DNA from: Xylanimonas cellulosilytica DSM 15894
GTDB taxonomy: Bacteria; Actinomycetota; Actinomycetes; Actinomycetales; Cellulomonadaceae
Reading direction: 5' to 3'
DNA length: 64,000 bases
Assembly: GCF_000024965.1 (NCBI RefSeq)
Contig: NC_013530.1
Span: 1,922,001 to 1,986,000 of the forward strand
In this document: positions 8,072-16,845 of the stretch, in pieces
Layout: every line of letters begins with the position of its first letter
Numbering within the stretch: the first letter of the stretch is position 1
The notes under the pieces: model-generated
What the model was told of the DNA's origin: nothing
The model's input: the letters and a program-made list of their open reading frames with translations, nothing else
Database searches by the model: none
Program-made: the position numbers and the translations under genes

Positions 8072-8692
8072 TCACTCGAAGCGGGTGGTGTCCCCGGCGC
8101 CCGCACGGAGCACCTCCGGGTAGCCCTCCGACCAGTCGACCACCGTGGTGGGCCGCTCGGGCACCTCTCCCCCGTCGACGACGGCGTCGAGCACGTGGTC
8201 GAGCTCCTCCTTGATGGTCCAGCCGTCGACGAGCGGCGCCGTCTGCCCGGGCAGGATCAGGGTGGAGGACAGCAAGGGCTCGCCGAGCTCGTGCAGCAGC
8301 GCCTGCGCCACCCGGTTGTCGGTGATGCGCACCCCGACCGTCTTCTTCTTGGGGTGCGCGAGCCGGCGCGGCACCTCGGGCAGGGCACGCAGGATGAACG
8401 TGTACGGCCCTGGCGTGGCGGCCTTGATGGCCCGGAACGCGCTGTTGTCGAGGTGCACCAGGTGGCCGAGCTGCGCGAAGTCGGCGCACACCAGCGTGAA
8501 GTGGTGCTTGTCGTTCAGGCGCCGCACCTGCCGGATGCGCTCGGTGCCGTCGTGGTAGTCCATCCGACTGCCCAGCGCGTACCCGGAGTCGGTCGGGTAG
8601 GCGATCAGCGCGCCGTCGCGGAGCATCGTGGTGACCTGCCCGATCACCCGCGCCTGAGGGTCGACGGGGTGGACGTCGAAGTAACGCGCCAT
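8072..8692 (-). CDS. yciO: YciO, Sua5/YrdC/YciO-family protein
   Basis: The 206-residue length equals that of E. coli YciO. Family motifs are near identical: IAYPTDSGYALG (about 30-41), KHHFTLVCADFAQL, TPGPYTFILRALPEVPRRL and KTVGVRI. The paralogues Sua5/TsaC make threonylcarbamoyl-AMP for tRNA t6A37; the YciO subgroup has an unclear, weaker version of that role. The longer C-terminal Sua5 domain is missing. It is divergent from the LysR gene with only about 50 bases between the starts. Confidence 0.88.
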   Translation of the reverse strand: MARYFDVHPVDPQARVIGQVTTMLRDGALIAYPTDSGYALGSRMDYHDGTERIRQVRRLNDKHHFTLVCADFAQLGHLVHLDNSAFRAIKAATPGPYTFILRALPEVPRRLAHPKKKTVGVRITDNRVAQALLHELGEPLLSSTLILPGQTAPLVDGWTIKEELDHVLDAVVDGGEVPERPTTVVDWSEGYPEVLRAGAGDTTRFE

Positions 8693-8699
8693 AGACCGG

Positions 8700-8705
8700 A
8701 GGCTA
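8700..8705 (-). promoter_or_regulatory. Candidate -10 element of yciO (leaderless)
   Basis: TAGCCT on the minus strand lies 7 bases before the ATG at 8692. It is close to, and oppositely oriented from, the -10 of the LysR gene. Confidence 0.5.
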
Positions 8706-8731
8706 GTCCACCTGTCGGCAGCCGCCCCCGG

Positions 8732-8737
8732 TAGCCT
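8732..8737 (+). promoter_or_regulatory. Candidate -10 element of the LysR gene (leaderless)
   Basis: TAGCCT lies 6 bases before the GTG at 8744, with no ribosome site between them. Confidence 0.5.
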
Positions 8738-8743
8738 GGGCGC

Positions 8744-9670
8744 GTGCCCGCCGACCTTGACCTCGCGCGGCTGCGCGTCCTCGCCGCCGTCGCGAGGACC
8801 GGGTCGCTCACCGCCGCTGCCCGCGACCTCGGGATCGCGCAGCCGTCCGTCAGCCACCACCTGTCCCGGCTCGAGGCCGAGGCCGGTCTGCCGCTGCTGG
8901 AACGCGTCGGTCGCGGCGTGCGGCTCACGGAGGCCGGCGACCTGCTCGCCAGCCGGGCCGAGGAGATCCTCGGCCGCGTGGAGGGGGTGCGGCGTGAGCT
9001 CGATGCCCTCGCCGGGCTCCAGGCCGGGCGCGCGCGCCTCGCGGCGTTCCCGTCCGCGCTCGCCACGATCGTGCCCACGGCGGTCGGGGCGTTGCACCGC
9101 GACTACCCGGGCATCGGCGTCGGGCTGGTCGAGGCGGAGCCCCCGGAAGCCGTGGCTGCGCTCGCCGCCGGCGACGTCGACATCGCCCTCGTCTTCGAGC
9201 ACACCGACGTCGCGCACACCCGGTCCGTCGGGGACCTGTCGCGGTTCCAGGTGACGGAGGTGCTCGACGAGCCCGTCCACCTGGTCCTGCCCGCGGGTTC
9301 GACGGACGCCGACGGCGCCACTCCGACGCTGGCCGACCTCGCCGACTCGGACTGGATCGCCGGGTGCGTCCGTTGCCGGGCCGACCTCGTCGCCCGCTGC
9401 TCGGCGGCGGGCTTCGCACCGCACATCGCGTTCGAGACCGACGACTCGTTGGCCGTGCAGGCCCTGGTCGCGCAGCGCGTCGGTGTGAGCGTGCTGCCCG
9501 ACATGGCGTTGCGGGCGCACCACTCGCGCGGTGTCATCACGGCGCGGCTTCCCGGCGCGCGCCGGAAGGTCCTCGCGCTCACGGTCGGGGCCCCCACACC
9601 GCCGGCACGCGAGCTGCTGCAGCGCCTGGTCGCGGCAGGCGCTCAGCTGATGCCGCCGACGCCCCGGTGA
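8744..9670 (+). CDS. LysR-family transcriptional regulator
   Basis: This 308-residue protein has a winged-helix N-terminus: LRVLAAVARTGSLTAAARDLGIAQPSVSHHLSRLEAEAG (about 10-48) is a textbook LysR HTH. A periplasmic-binding-like effector domain follows, with ARLAAFPSALATIVPTAV and the hinge VRCRADLVARC. Two cysteines of that hinge segment (CVRC) are unusual and could be redox- or metal-sensitive; this is speculation. The target could be yciO, divergently placed 50 bases away, or the downstream reductase gene. Confidence 0.9.
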   Translation: MPADLDLARLRVLAAVARTGSLTAAARDLGIAQPSVSHHLSRLEAEAGLPLLERVGRGVRLTEAGDLLASRAEEILGRVEGVRRELDALAGLQAGRARLAAFPSALATIVPTAVGALHRDYPGIGVGLVEAEPPEAVAALAAGDVDIALVFEHTDVAHTRSVGDLSRFQVTEVLDEPVHLVLPAGSTDADGATPTLADLADSDWIAGCVRCRADLVARCSAAGFAPHIAFETDDSLAVQALVAQRVGVSVLPDMALRAHHSRGVITARLPGARRKVLALTVGAPTPPARELLQRLVAAGAQLMPPTPR

Positions 9671-9698
9671 TGGCCCTTCTACCGAAGAGGAGCACACC

Positions 9699-10241
9699 AT
9701 GGCTCGAGTGATCGTCCACGCGACGGTGACCGTCGACGGGTACATCGCGGATGCGGACGGCGGGGTCGACTGGATGTTCGGCCGACCCTCCGCTCCCGAG
9801 GACGACGCCGTCGTCGAGAAGGTCATCGAGCACATCGGCGCGGTTGTCGGAGGGGCGAACAAGACGCAGACGATCGAAGACGGCGAGATTCCCTACGGCG
9901 GCATGCTGAAGGTGCCGGTGTACCTCATGACCCACACCGATCACGAGCCGATCGAGCGCGACGGCGTCACCTACACCTTCGTGGTCGACGACATCGCGCG
10001 GGCAGTCGCGCTGGCCACGCAGGCGGCGGGCGACAAGTGGGTCAGTCTGCTCGGAGGAAGCATCTCGCGACAGTGCCTCCTGCTCGGACTCGTCGACGAG
10101 CTCCACCTCGACGTCGCGCCGGTCCTGCTCGGTGAGGGCATCTCGCTGTTCGCCGGGTTGGGGCAGCGGATCGAGCTGGAACGCGTCGAGACATCGGCCT
10201 TCGCGAGCGAGACCCACCTCCGCTATCGCGTCCTGCGCTAG
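9699..10241 (+). CDS. RibD C-terminal/dihydrofolate-reductase-like protein
   Basis: This 180-residue protein starts at ATG 9699 behind the ribosome site GAGGAG. The N-terminus ARVIVHATVTVDGYIADADGGVDWMF and the strand VSLLGGSISRQCLLLGLVDELHLDVAPVLLGEG are characteristic of the RibD_C/DHFR-like superfamily of NADPH-dependent reductases. Most such single-domain actinobacterial proteins have no known substrate. It is tail-to-tail with the Fic gene, only a few bases apart. Confidence 0.8.
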   Translation: MARVIVHATVTVDGYIADADGGVDWMFGRPSAPEDDAVVEKVIEHIGAVVGGANKTQTIEDGEIPYGGMLKVPVYLMTHTDHEPIERDGVTYTFVVDDIARAVALATQAAGDKWVSLLGGSISRQCLLLGLVDELHLDVAPVLLGEGISLFAGLGQRIELERVETSAFASETHLRYRVLR

Positions 10242-11521
10242 GACGTCTCTCCTCGATGCGCGGCCAGGGGATGCAGGCCGAGGCGGTCCACCACGGGGCG
10301 GGGCAGCGCCGTGGGCTGCACGCCCGGGACGAGCCGGTCCATCATCCGGAGCAGCGCGGAGGCCTGGTAGACCTCGGCACGCCGGAACCGGCCGCCGGAG
10401 GGCTCGAGGATGCCTGCCTCGAGGAGGTTGTCGACGACGGTGCGGGCGGTGGGCCGGGACACGTCCAGCGCGGCCTGGAGGTAGCGGGCCGTGACCACGG
10501 GCTGCTCCGCGAGGAGGCGGACCGCGGCGTGCACACGCGAGTCGGAGCGGAAGCGGGCGGTGCGCTCGGCCCAGTCGGCCTCGACCTGCCCGGCCGCCGT
10601 CATCACGCTCTCGGCCTCCTCGCAGGAGCGGCCGAGCACCTCGGCGAACCAGGTCACGAACCCGCTCACGGCGGCCTGCCGGTCCTCGGCGGCGCCGTGC
10701 CGGTAGGCGGTGAGCTGGCGGACGTACTCGTCGGTGTCCTTGCGGAGCACCACGGACAGGGGCAGCACGCCGTGGTCGAGCAGGCCGGCACGGGCGAGGT
10801 AGCCGTGGACCAGCACGCGTCCGGTACGCCCGTTGCCGTCCTCGTAGGGGTGGATGGTCTCGAACTGGGCGTGCAGGACGGCGGCCTTGACCAAGGGGTT
10901 GTCGCCGGAGCGGTTGGCGTGGTCGAGCAGGTCGGCCATGAGGCCCGGGACGTTCTGCGCCGGCGGTGCGACGTAGGCAGCGGTGACCTTGGAGGTGCCG
11001 CCGATCTGCACGTCGACGCTGCGGTAGGCGCCGTCGTGGGCGTGCGGGGCGATGGAGCGGTGGATCGCGTGGACGGCGTCGTCGGTCCACGGCTCGCGCA
11101 GGGAGTCGACGCCGCGGCGCACGGAGTCGAGGTTGCCGAGGATGGCGCGCGCGGTGCCGAGTCGCGCGAACTGGTACCCGTCGAGGCCGGGGTCGTGCTC
11201 GCGGAGCTGCGCGACCATGACGTTGCGGGGCGTCTCGCGCAGGCCTTCCACCCAGGAGGAGGAGATCGACTCGCTGCGCACGAGGGTGGCGTAGAGGATC
11301 GGCATCGGGCGTTCACGCAGCCGCTGACCGATGCGGGCGACGGCGATGGCGACGTCGGAGACGGCAGACAGCGCGTCCGCCGTGAGGTAGGGCGCCATCG
11401 TGGCGCCGAGCCGGGCCGGGAAGTAGCGCAGGTAGGTGCCGCCGCGGCGGTCCGCGGAGCGCATGGCGGAGAGGTCACCGGGCTGGTGCTCGCGCTGCCA
11501 CAGGGCGCCGTCGACGGTCAT
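10238..11521 (-). CDS. Fic-family AMP-transferase, class II, with winged-helix C-terminus
   Basis: This 427-residue protein carries the canonical Fic motif HPYEDGNGRTGR at residues 224-235, with catalytic His224. An N-terminal inhibitory helix SSSWVEG (residues 87-93, Glu92) precedes the Fic core, which defines class II autoinhibited Fic proteins. The C-terminal ~100 residues contain a winged-helix (VVTARYLQAALDVSRPTARTVVDNL), common in the Fic/DUF4172-like group. Fic proteins transfer AMP from ATP to Ser/Thr/Tyr of target proteins. The target is unknown and no partner antitoxin gene is present, consistent with built-in inhibition. Confidence 0.9.
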   Translation of the reverse strand: MTVDGALWQREHQPGDLSAMRSADRRGGTYLRYFPARLGATMAPYLTADALSAVSDVAIAVARIGQRLRERPMPILYATLVRSESISSSWVEGLRETPRNVMVAQLREHDPGLDGYQFARLGTARAILGNLDSVRRGVDSLREPWTDDAVHAIHRSIAPHAHDGAYRSVDVQIGGTSKVTAAYVAPPAQNVPGLMADLLDHANRSGDNPLVKAAVLHAQFETIHPYEDGNGRTGRVLVHGYLARAGLLDHGVLPLSVVLRKDTDEYVRQLTAYRHGAAEDRQAAVSGFVTWFAEVLGRSCEEAESVMTAAGQVEADWAERTARFRSDSRVHAAVRLLAEQPVVTARYLQAALDVSRPTARTVVDNLLEAGILEPSGGRFRRAEVYQASALLRMMDRLVPGVQPTALPRPVVDRLGLHPLAAHRGETS

Positions 11522-11547
11522 GAGCCCTCCCTCCCCTCGGCCTTGAG

Positions 11548-11564
11548 TAAAGGTTAGCCCTTTA
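11548..11564. promoter_or_regulatory. Palindrome upstream of the Fic gene
   Basis: TAAAGG-TTAGC-CCTTTA is a perfect 6-bp inverted repeat with a 5-base spacer. It lies 27 bases before the Fic start codon and covers the stop codon of the upstream acyltransferase gene. It may be an operator, possibly for the winged-helix domain of Fic itself. Confidence 0.35.
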
Positions 11565-12233
11565 TCCTTTCACTTGGGGTGCCAGTGCGTCGAGGAGGGC
11601 GCGGGAGCGGGCAAGAGCCTGCTCCCGGTCGAGCGTCGCCAGGCGTGCGGTCTTCTCCCCCACCCGCACCTGCGGGCCGAGCGTGAAGCCCAGGGCGGCG
11701 ACGCGGGCGACGGCCGCCTGGTTGCGCACGTCGGGCTCGACGACCAGGCGGCGCGCGGCGGGAGGCGTGAACAGCGCGAGCAGGATCGCCGGGCCGACGC
11801 CCGCCCACACGGGGACCCCGCGCGGGCCGCGCCCGCCGAGGAAGAAGTGGGCGCCGACGTCGCCGGCACGCACCGGGTACGCCTCCCCCACGGGATCGTC
11901 GGCGGGGTCGTAGGCCTGGACCAGCGCGACGGGGGCACCGTCCCAGCGCAGCAGGTAGGCGTGATGGCTGGGCACGGACTCGACGAACTCGTAGGTCTCG
12001 CGCAGCTCGTCCCGGCTCAGGTGCCCCAGCCCCCAGAACCGGGCGCGCGGCTCGACGACCCAGGCATGGATCACGTCGAGGTCGGCGACCGGGTCGAGCA
12101 TGTGCAGCGTGAGGGCCCCGGCGGCGTCCGGAAGGTCGAGCCGCGCGACCGTGGCCCCCCGGGGCCCGGTGAGCAGGAGCGCGGGTTCCGCGACGGGCAG
12201 CGGCGTGGCGGCGGTCAACGGTTCGGCGGTCAC
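11562..12233 (-). CDS. Siderophore acyltransferase (IucB/DesC-like GNAT)
   Basis: This 223-residue protein has the siderophore-acyltransferase pattern HAWVVEPRARFWGL (about 55-68). QAYDPADDP, HFFLGG and the acetyl-CoA-proximal VVEPDVRNQAAVARVAALGF follow. The family acylates N-hydroxylated diamines such as N-hydroxycadaverine, giving the hydroxamate. It starts at GTG 12233 overlapping the amidase stop as GTGA, so it is the last gene of the siderophore operon. A DesC-like domain is also fused to the synthetase upstream, so this is a second acyltransferase and may use a different acyl-CoA. Confidence 0.8.
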   Translation of the reverse strand: MTAEPLTAATPLPVAEPALLLTGPRGATVARLDLPDAAGALTLHMLDPVADLDVIHAWVVEPRARFWGLGHLSRDELRETYEFVESVPSHHAYLLRWDGAPVALVQAYDPADDPVGEAYPVRAGDVGAHFFLGGRGPRGVPVWAGVGPAILLALFTPPAARRLVVEPDVRNQAAVARVAALGFTLGPQVRVGEKTARLATLDREQALARSRALLDALAPQVKG

Positions 12234-14449
12234 GAGGTCTCCTCGGGGACGGGGTGGTTCAGGTGCTCGGGCCGCAGGCGCGCCCAGTCGGTGACGATCG
12301 GCACGGTGCGCGCCGCCGCCCAGTCGGCGTGCTGGTCCGCGGCGTGCGGCGAGCGCGGGTCACCTGCCGCACCGAACGGCACGCTCCACCGGCTCGCGTC
12401 CCGGTCGCCCAGGTCCCACACCCAGCGGGCGACGGAGGCGCGCCAGACGGCGTCGTCGATGCCCGGGCTCGACGTCGTCGAGCGGACGCACTCGCCGTCC
12501 CCGCCCAGCGGCAGCTCCGGGACGACCGCACGCCACGGCGCGCCCCGTGCTCCCTCGCGGCCGCTGACGACGTCGTGGGCCCCGGGGACGCCGTCGAGCA
12601 CGTGCAGAGGCTGGGCGACATGCGTCGCGCCCCAGGGCCGCGAGACGCACTCCGGCCCGTCCGCGAGCGCCGCGATGTCGGGGAGGGCGGCGATGTCGTC
12701 GAGCGCGGCGTGGGCTTCGGCGGTGGGGTCGATGCCGAGCCAGGTGGCGGTGAGGAGGTTCTCGAGGGCGTCGGCGATGCGGCCTGTCGGGGAGAGCCAG
12801 GGGTCGAGCACGGGGCCGTAGGGGTGGGGGTGGCTGAAGGGTGCGAGTGCGGGGTGGGTGGCGATGCGGCGGACGAGGGCGGTGCGCCAGGTGGCGTAGA
12901 GGGCCATGTCGGTGCTGTCGGGGGTGGCGTGGCGGTTCCAGGCGTGGAGGCGGTCGGCGAGGGGGTGGGTGCCGGGGGTGAGCCAGCGGAGGAGGCCGTG
13001 GGTGGGGACGCGGGTGTCGCCGAGGAGGTGGTCCTGGTCGGTGGCGGTGGTGGTGTGGCGGGTGGCGAGGAGGGTGCGGATGCGGGTGGCGCGGTGGTGT
13101 GGGGCGTAGGTGTGGCCGTGGTCGCGGTCGGGGTGTGCGGGTCGTTCGTTGGCGTCGACGGCGGTGTCGTGGATGGGGATGGCGGGGGGTGCGGGTGCCC
13201 AGGTGGGGGGTGGGGTGTGCCAGGCGGGTGGGGGCAGGGTGCGTCCGCTGGGTGGCGGTGTGGTGGTGCGTCCGGCGTGCAGGGAGGTGACGCGGCCGGT
13301 GGTGTCGGCGGCGAGGACGCGGTTGACGGGGTCGATCCAGTGTGTGAGGGCGTGGGTGACGTCGTCGGTGGTGCGGGTGGTGAGCAGTGTTCGCCAGGCG
13401 TGGACGCCGACGGCGGTGAGGGTGCGTGGGGGGAGGTGGACGGACCAGGCGGTGTGCTCTCCGGTGGTGGGGGTGCCGGTGGTGGGCGTGCCCGTGGTGG
13501 GTGTGGTGGCGACGACGACGCCCCGGGCGGTCTCGATGGTCTCGATGTGCCGGTCGTGGGAGCCGCGGACGTGGATGGTCTGGTGGCGGGTGGTGGTGGG
13601 TTCCCAGCCGTGGGGTCCGTATGCCTCGGTGGTGCCGTGGGGGGTGTGTCGGAGCCGTTCGGTGTGGACGTCGGTCTCGGCCATGGCGTTGGTGACGCCC
13701 CAGGCGGTGTGTCCGGTGTGGCCGTAGTGGGGGACGCCGGGGACGCCGGGGAATGCGAGTCCGACGACGTCGTACTGGTCGCAGCCGAGGCGGATCTGTT
13801 GGTAGATGCCGGGGAGCTCGAGGAGGCGGTGGGGGTCGCCGGCGAGGATGGGCAGGCCGGTGGCGGTGCGGGAGCCGTGCAGGGCCCAGGCGTTGGAGCC
13901 GGCGGTGGGGCCGCCGTCGGTGGTGAGGAGTGCGGCGAGGCGTGCGGGGTCGATGTCGGGGTGGGCGGGTCCGAGGGTGCGTGCGACGTGGTCGCGCCAG
14001 AGGACGTGCGGGAACCCGGACATGAGGACGTGGTTGACGAGGAACACGCCGAGCGGGGCCCAGGCGGGCCAGGGTGTGTGCTGGACGGCGGGGCCGGGGA
14101 GGGTGTCGAGGGTGTGCAGCTCGGGCACGTCCCGGCCGCCGGTGGTGAGGCCGGCGTTGACGCCGGCGACGTAGGCGTCGATCCAGGTGCGGTCGGCGGT
14201 GTCGAGGGCGGCGTAGGCCTGCTGGGCGGTGTCGGGCAGGTGGAGGTGGTGGGCGAGCTCGTCCCAGTCGGCTCCGGCGGGGCCGAGGCGTTCGGCGAGC
14301 CGGGCTTCGGCCCGCCAGCGGCCGACCTCGATCTGCCAGCCGCGGTCGTGTGCGGTGACCCAGCCTTGGCCGTAGGCGAGCGTGAGCTCGTCGTCGGCGC
14401 GGACGTGCGGGATGCCGTGGGGGTCGCGGTAGACGTCGAAGGCGGTCAT
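12230..14449 (-). CDS. Penicillin-acylase-family (S45) amidase in siderophore operon
   Basis: This 739-residue Ntn-hydrolase proenzyme has an alpha-chain N-terminus VYRDPHGIPHVRADDELTLAYGQGWVTAHDRGWQIE typical of the family. The beta-chain nucleophile is Ser185 in TAGSNAWAL, where autocleavage would occur between Gly184 and Ser185. No signal peptide is present, so it is probably cytoplasmic. Start ATG 14449 overlaps the DesCD stop. A 3 x 15-bp in-frame tandem repeat (13461-13505) encodes a Thr/Pro/Gly linker. Penicillin-amidase genes occur in some actinobacterial desferrioxamine clusters, where a link to arylated ferrioxamines has been proposed. Amide hydrolysis or acyl exchange on the siderophore is my inference. 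Confidence 0.82.
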   Translation of the reverse strand: MTAFDVYRDPHGIPHVRADDELTLAYGQGWVTAHDRGWQIEVGRWRAEARLAERLGPAGADWDELAHHLHLPDTAQQAYAALDTADRTWIDAYVAGVNAGLTTGGRDVPELHTLDTLPGPAVQHTPWPAWAPLGVFLVNHVLMSGFPHVLWRDHVARTLGPAHPDIDPARLAALLTTDGGPTAGSNAWALHGSRTATGLPILAGDPHRLLELPGIYQQIRLGCDQYDVVGLAFPGVPGVPHYGHTGHTAWGVTNAMAETDVHTERLRHTPHGTTEAYGPHGWEPTTTRHQTIHVRGSHDRHIETIETARGVVVATTPTTGTPTTGTPTTGEHTAWSVHLPPRTLTAVGVHAWRTLLTTRTTDDVTHALTHWIDPVNRVLAADTTGRVTSLHAGRTTTPPPSGRTLPPPAWHTPPPTWAPAPPAIPIHDTAVDANERPAHPDRDHGHTYAPHHRATRIRTLLATRHTTTATDQDHLLGDTRVPTHGLLRWLTPGTHPLADRLHAWNRHATPDSTDMALYATWRTALVRRIATHPALAPFSHPHPYGPVLDPWLSPTGRIADALENLLTATWLGIDPTAEAHAALDDIAALPDIAALADGPECVSRPWGATHVAQPLHVLDGVPGAHDVVSGREGARGAPWRAVVPELPLGGDGECVRSTTSSPGIDDAVWRASVARWVWDLGDRDASRWSVPFGAAGDPRSPHAADQHADWAAARTVPIVTDWARLRPEHLNHPVPEETS
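13461..13505 (-). repeat. Three 15-bp in-frame tandem repeats in the amidase gene
   Basis: Three consecutive 15-base units begin at 13461, 13476 and 13491, differing at a few positions. They encode repeated T-T-G-T-P in the amidase. The length is a multiple of three, so copy-number changes would keep the frame. Confidence 0.8.
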
Positions 14450-16845
14450 GGCACGGGCACCCGCGTGCGTGCGACGGGGTTGGGCATGTCGCCCGCGTAC
14501 AGCAGGGAGGCGGACTGGTCGGTGAGGTCGACCATCTGGAGGGTGTTGCGCAGCTGGAGCCGGTTGAGGCAGGAGTGGGCGAACGTGGGGGCCCGGAGGT
14601 CGATGTCTCCGGCCAGCCCGCGGGCGAGGTCGGGGTGGTCGGCCTCGTAGGTGTCGAGCGTCTCGGCGACGAGGCCCCAGAACTGCGTGGCGGGCAGCAC
14701 GCCGTCGGTGTCGAGGATGCCTGCGAGGTGGCGCAGCACGCCGTCGAACACGTCGGTGAAGATCGCGAGCGCCTTCTCGCGTCCGGGGGTGATGCCGCGG
14801 ATGCGTTCGAGGGTGGGTGGCAGGGCGCGGGGTCCGAGGACGGCGACCTCTTCGCCGATGTCCTTGATGAAGGTGCTGACGACGACGTGGTCGCGCAGGG
14901 TCAGGACGAGGTTCTCGCCGTGGGGCATGAAGACGAGGTCGTGGGCGAGGAGGCAGTGCACGAGGGGGCGCAGGTAGGCGCGTAGGTACGAGCGCAGCCA
15001 GTCGTGGGGGTGCAGGCCGGAGGCGCGGACGAGTGCGGTGGCGTGGGCGTGGCCGTGGTGGTCGCGGTGCAGGAGGGCGGCCATGGTGGCGAGGCGGTCG
15101 CCGGGGTTGGTGCGCGGGACGGGGTTCTCGCGCCACAGCGCGGCGAGCATCTTGCGGTGGGGGTTGGTGGCGGCGGTGCGGTGGTAGGCGTCGCCGGTGT
15201 AGCCGAGGGTGGCGTGCTCGCGGAGCACGGTGAAGCCGGTGTCGGTGAGGGTGGGGTCGGTGTGGACGAGGTGGGCGACCCAGTCGTTGATGGCGGGGGT
15301 GTCGCGCATGTAGGCGGGTGACAGGCCGCGCAGGAAGCCCATGTTCTGGATGGCGAGGGCGACCTTGACGTAGGGGGCGTGGGGGCGGGTGAGGTTGTAG
15401 AGGGTGCGGATGGACTGCTGGGGCTGGTGCTCGTCGCCGCCGGGTCCGAGGGGGACGAGGTCACCGCGGGCGACGTCGGCGGCGAACGTGACGGGCAGGC
15501 GGTGGGCGGCCTGCCAGGGGTGCAGGGGCAGCAGGTGGTAGTCGGCCGGATCGAGGCCGCGGTCGGTGAGGCGGCGGGTGAAGGCGGTGTGCTCGTCAGG
15601 GCTGAGGGCCTGGGCGAGGTGGGTGGGTTCGTCGAGGTGCGCGGCGAGCGCGAGGTGGGTGTGCTCGCGGCGCGCGGCGACCCAGGTCAGGCGCACGCGC
15701 GGCTGGTTCTCGGGGGCGTACGCCTGGTAGTCGGGCAGGGAGAAGCCGATGCGGCCGTTGTTGGCGAGGAACCCGGGGTGGCCCTCGGTCATGGCCGCCT
15801 CGGTCTCCTGGAAGGTGGCGTGCAGCAGGTCGCTGGCGGTGGGGCCGCCCGCGAGCGCCCGGTGTCTCTTGGCGGTGGCAGCGGCGAGGGTGGAGGCGAG
15901 CTCTTCGAGGTAGAGCGAGACGAGGTCGTCGGGGATGGCGAGGGTGGGTTGGAGCTCGAGGATCAGGTCGAGGACGTCGAGATCGGTGGGCCGGCCGGCG
16001 CGGGTGCGGTGCAGGCTCGGCAGGTCGATGACCCAGTGGTCGAGGGGCAGCACGGTCGCGGTGAACGTGTACCGGGACGGGCCGGCGTCCAGGACGTAGC
16101 GGTCGCGCCCGTCCGGGGCGGGTGCCAGGAGGCGTTCGTGGGTGAGCTCAGCGATCGCCTTGGCGACGAGGTGGCGGTGGGCGTGGGCGGCGTGGTCAGG
16201 GCGCAGGTGCGGGTGGGGGTCGTGGCCGCCGGTCCAGCCGGTGCCGAGCGGGCTGGTGGCGTGGTCGGTGCGGGTGGCGACGGACAGGGCGGCCCGCTTG
16301 GTGTGCCCGTCGGCGACGAGGTCGATCTCGTGCAGGACGCGGAACCCGGCGGCGGCGTTCTTGGCGAGGATGGCCGTGTTGCGCACGTCCGGTTCGACGA
16401 CGACGCGGGCGGCGCCCAGCCCGCGCGGGGCGCCCCGCTCCCCCGGCCCAGCACCGTCGCCGTCGCCGTCGTTGTCGCCGTCGTCGCCGAGGCAGAACCG
16501 CATGACGGCGGCCATGACGGCCGAGGTGAACCCGGGCACCGGTGCAGCGCCCGGGGGTGCGACGAGCAGGTGCATACCGAGGTCGCCGGGCTGGGCGTCG
16601 TAGGTGCCGGCGGGCAGCAGGTGGGCGGGGTCGTACGTCTCGACGTAGAACGCCGGGGTCCCGTCGGCGCGCCCGAGCCAGCCGTCCTGGTGCGGGTCGG
16701 CGACCACGGCGTCCAGGTAGGCGCGCACCTGCGTCGGGTCGGCGTCCGTCATGCCCCAGAAGCGGGCGCGGGGGTGGGTGAGCCAGGCGTGCACCGCGGG
16801 GGTGTCGCGCGCCGGGTCGAGAGGCTCGATGGTCAGGGGGGTCAT
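14446..16845 (-). CDS. DesC-DesD fusion: N-acyltransferase plus IucA/IucC siderophore synthetase
   Basis: This 799-residue protein has two domains. Residues 1-~190 form an IucB/DesC-like GNAT (VHAWLTHPRARFWGM, GMHLLVAP, VVEPDVRN), interrupted by a Gly/Asp-rich insert at about 130-150. Residues ~220-799 form an IucA/IucC synthetase with LAGGPTASDLLHATFQETE, HPWQAAHRLPV, SIRTLYNLTR, FMPHGENLVL and a C-terminal FhuF-like helical part. It would acylate N-hydroxycadaverine and then condense and cyclise units with ATP, giving a desferrioxamine-type trishydroxamate. Both its start and stop overlap neighbours as ATGA. His, Thr and Pro are strikingly abundant in it. Confidence 0.9.
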   Translation of the reverse strand: MTPLTIEPLDPARDTPAVHAWLTHPRARFWGMTDADPTQVRAYLDAVVADPHQDGWLGRADGTPAFYVETYDPAHLLPAGTYDAQPGDLGMHLLVAPPGAAPVPGFTSAVMAAVMRFCLGDDGDNDGDGDGAGPGERGAPRGLGAARVVVEPDVRNTAILAKNAAAGFRVLHEIDLVADGHTKRAALSVATRTDHATSPLGTGWTGGHDPHPHLRPDHAAHAHRHLVAKAIAELTHERLLAPAPDGRDRYVLDAGPSRYTFTATVLPLDHWVIDLPSLHRTRAGRPTDLDVLDLILELQPTLAIPDDLVSLYLEELASTLAAATAKRHRALAGGPTASDLLHATFQETEAAMTEGHPGFLANNGRIGFSLPDYQAYAPENQPRVRLTWVAARREHTHLALAAHLDEPTHLAQALSPDEHTAFTRRLTDRGLDPADYHLLPLHPWQAAHRLPVTFAADVARGDLVPLGPGGDEHQPQQSIRTLYNLTRPHAPYVKVALAIQNMGFLRGLSPAYMRDTPAINDWVAHLVHTDPTLTDTGFTVLREHATLGYTGDAYHRTAATNPHRKMLAALWRENPVPRTNPGDRLATMAALLHRDHHGHAHATALVRASGLHPHDWLRSYLRAYLRPLVHCLLAHDLVFMPHGENLVLTLRDHVVVSTFIKDIGEEVAVLGPRALPPTLERIRGITPGREKALAIFTDVFDGVLRHLAGILDTDGVLPATQFWGLVAETLDTYEADHPDLARGLAGDIDLRAPTFAHSCLNRLQLRNTLQMVDLTDQSASLLYAGDMPNPVARTRVPVP

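Noticed and set aside
10238-11557. A Fic-antitoxin (toxin) pair
   Set aside because: No small partner gene is present; the inhibitory helix is within the same protein. The long plus-strand frame here is antisense.
12254-14650. 798-residue plus-strand frame opposite the amidase
   Set aside because: Gly/Val-rich antisense product created by the CAC/ACC codon bias of the real gene; no start signal or known domain.
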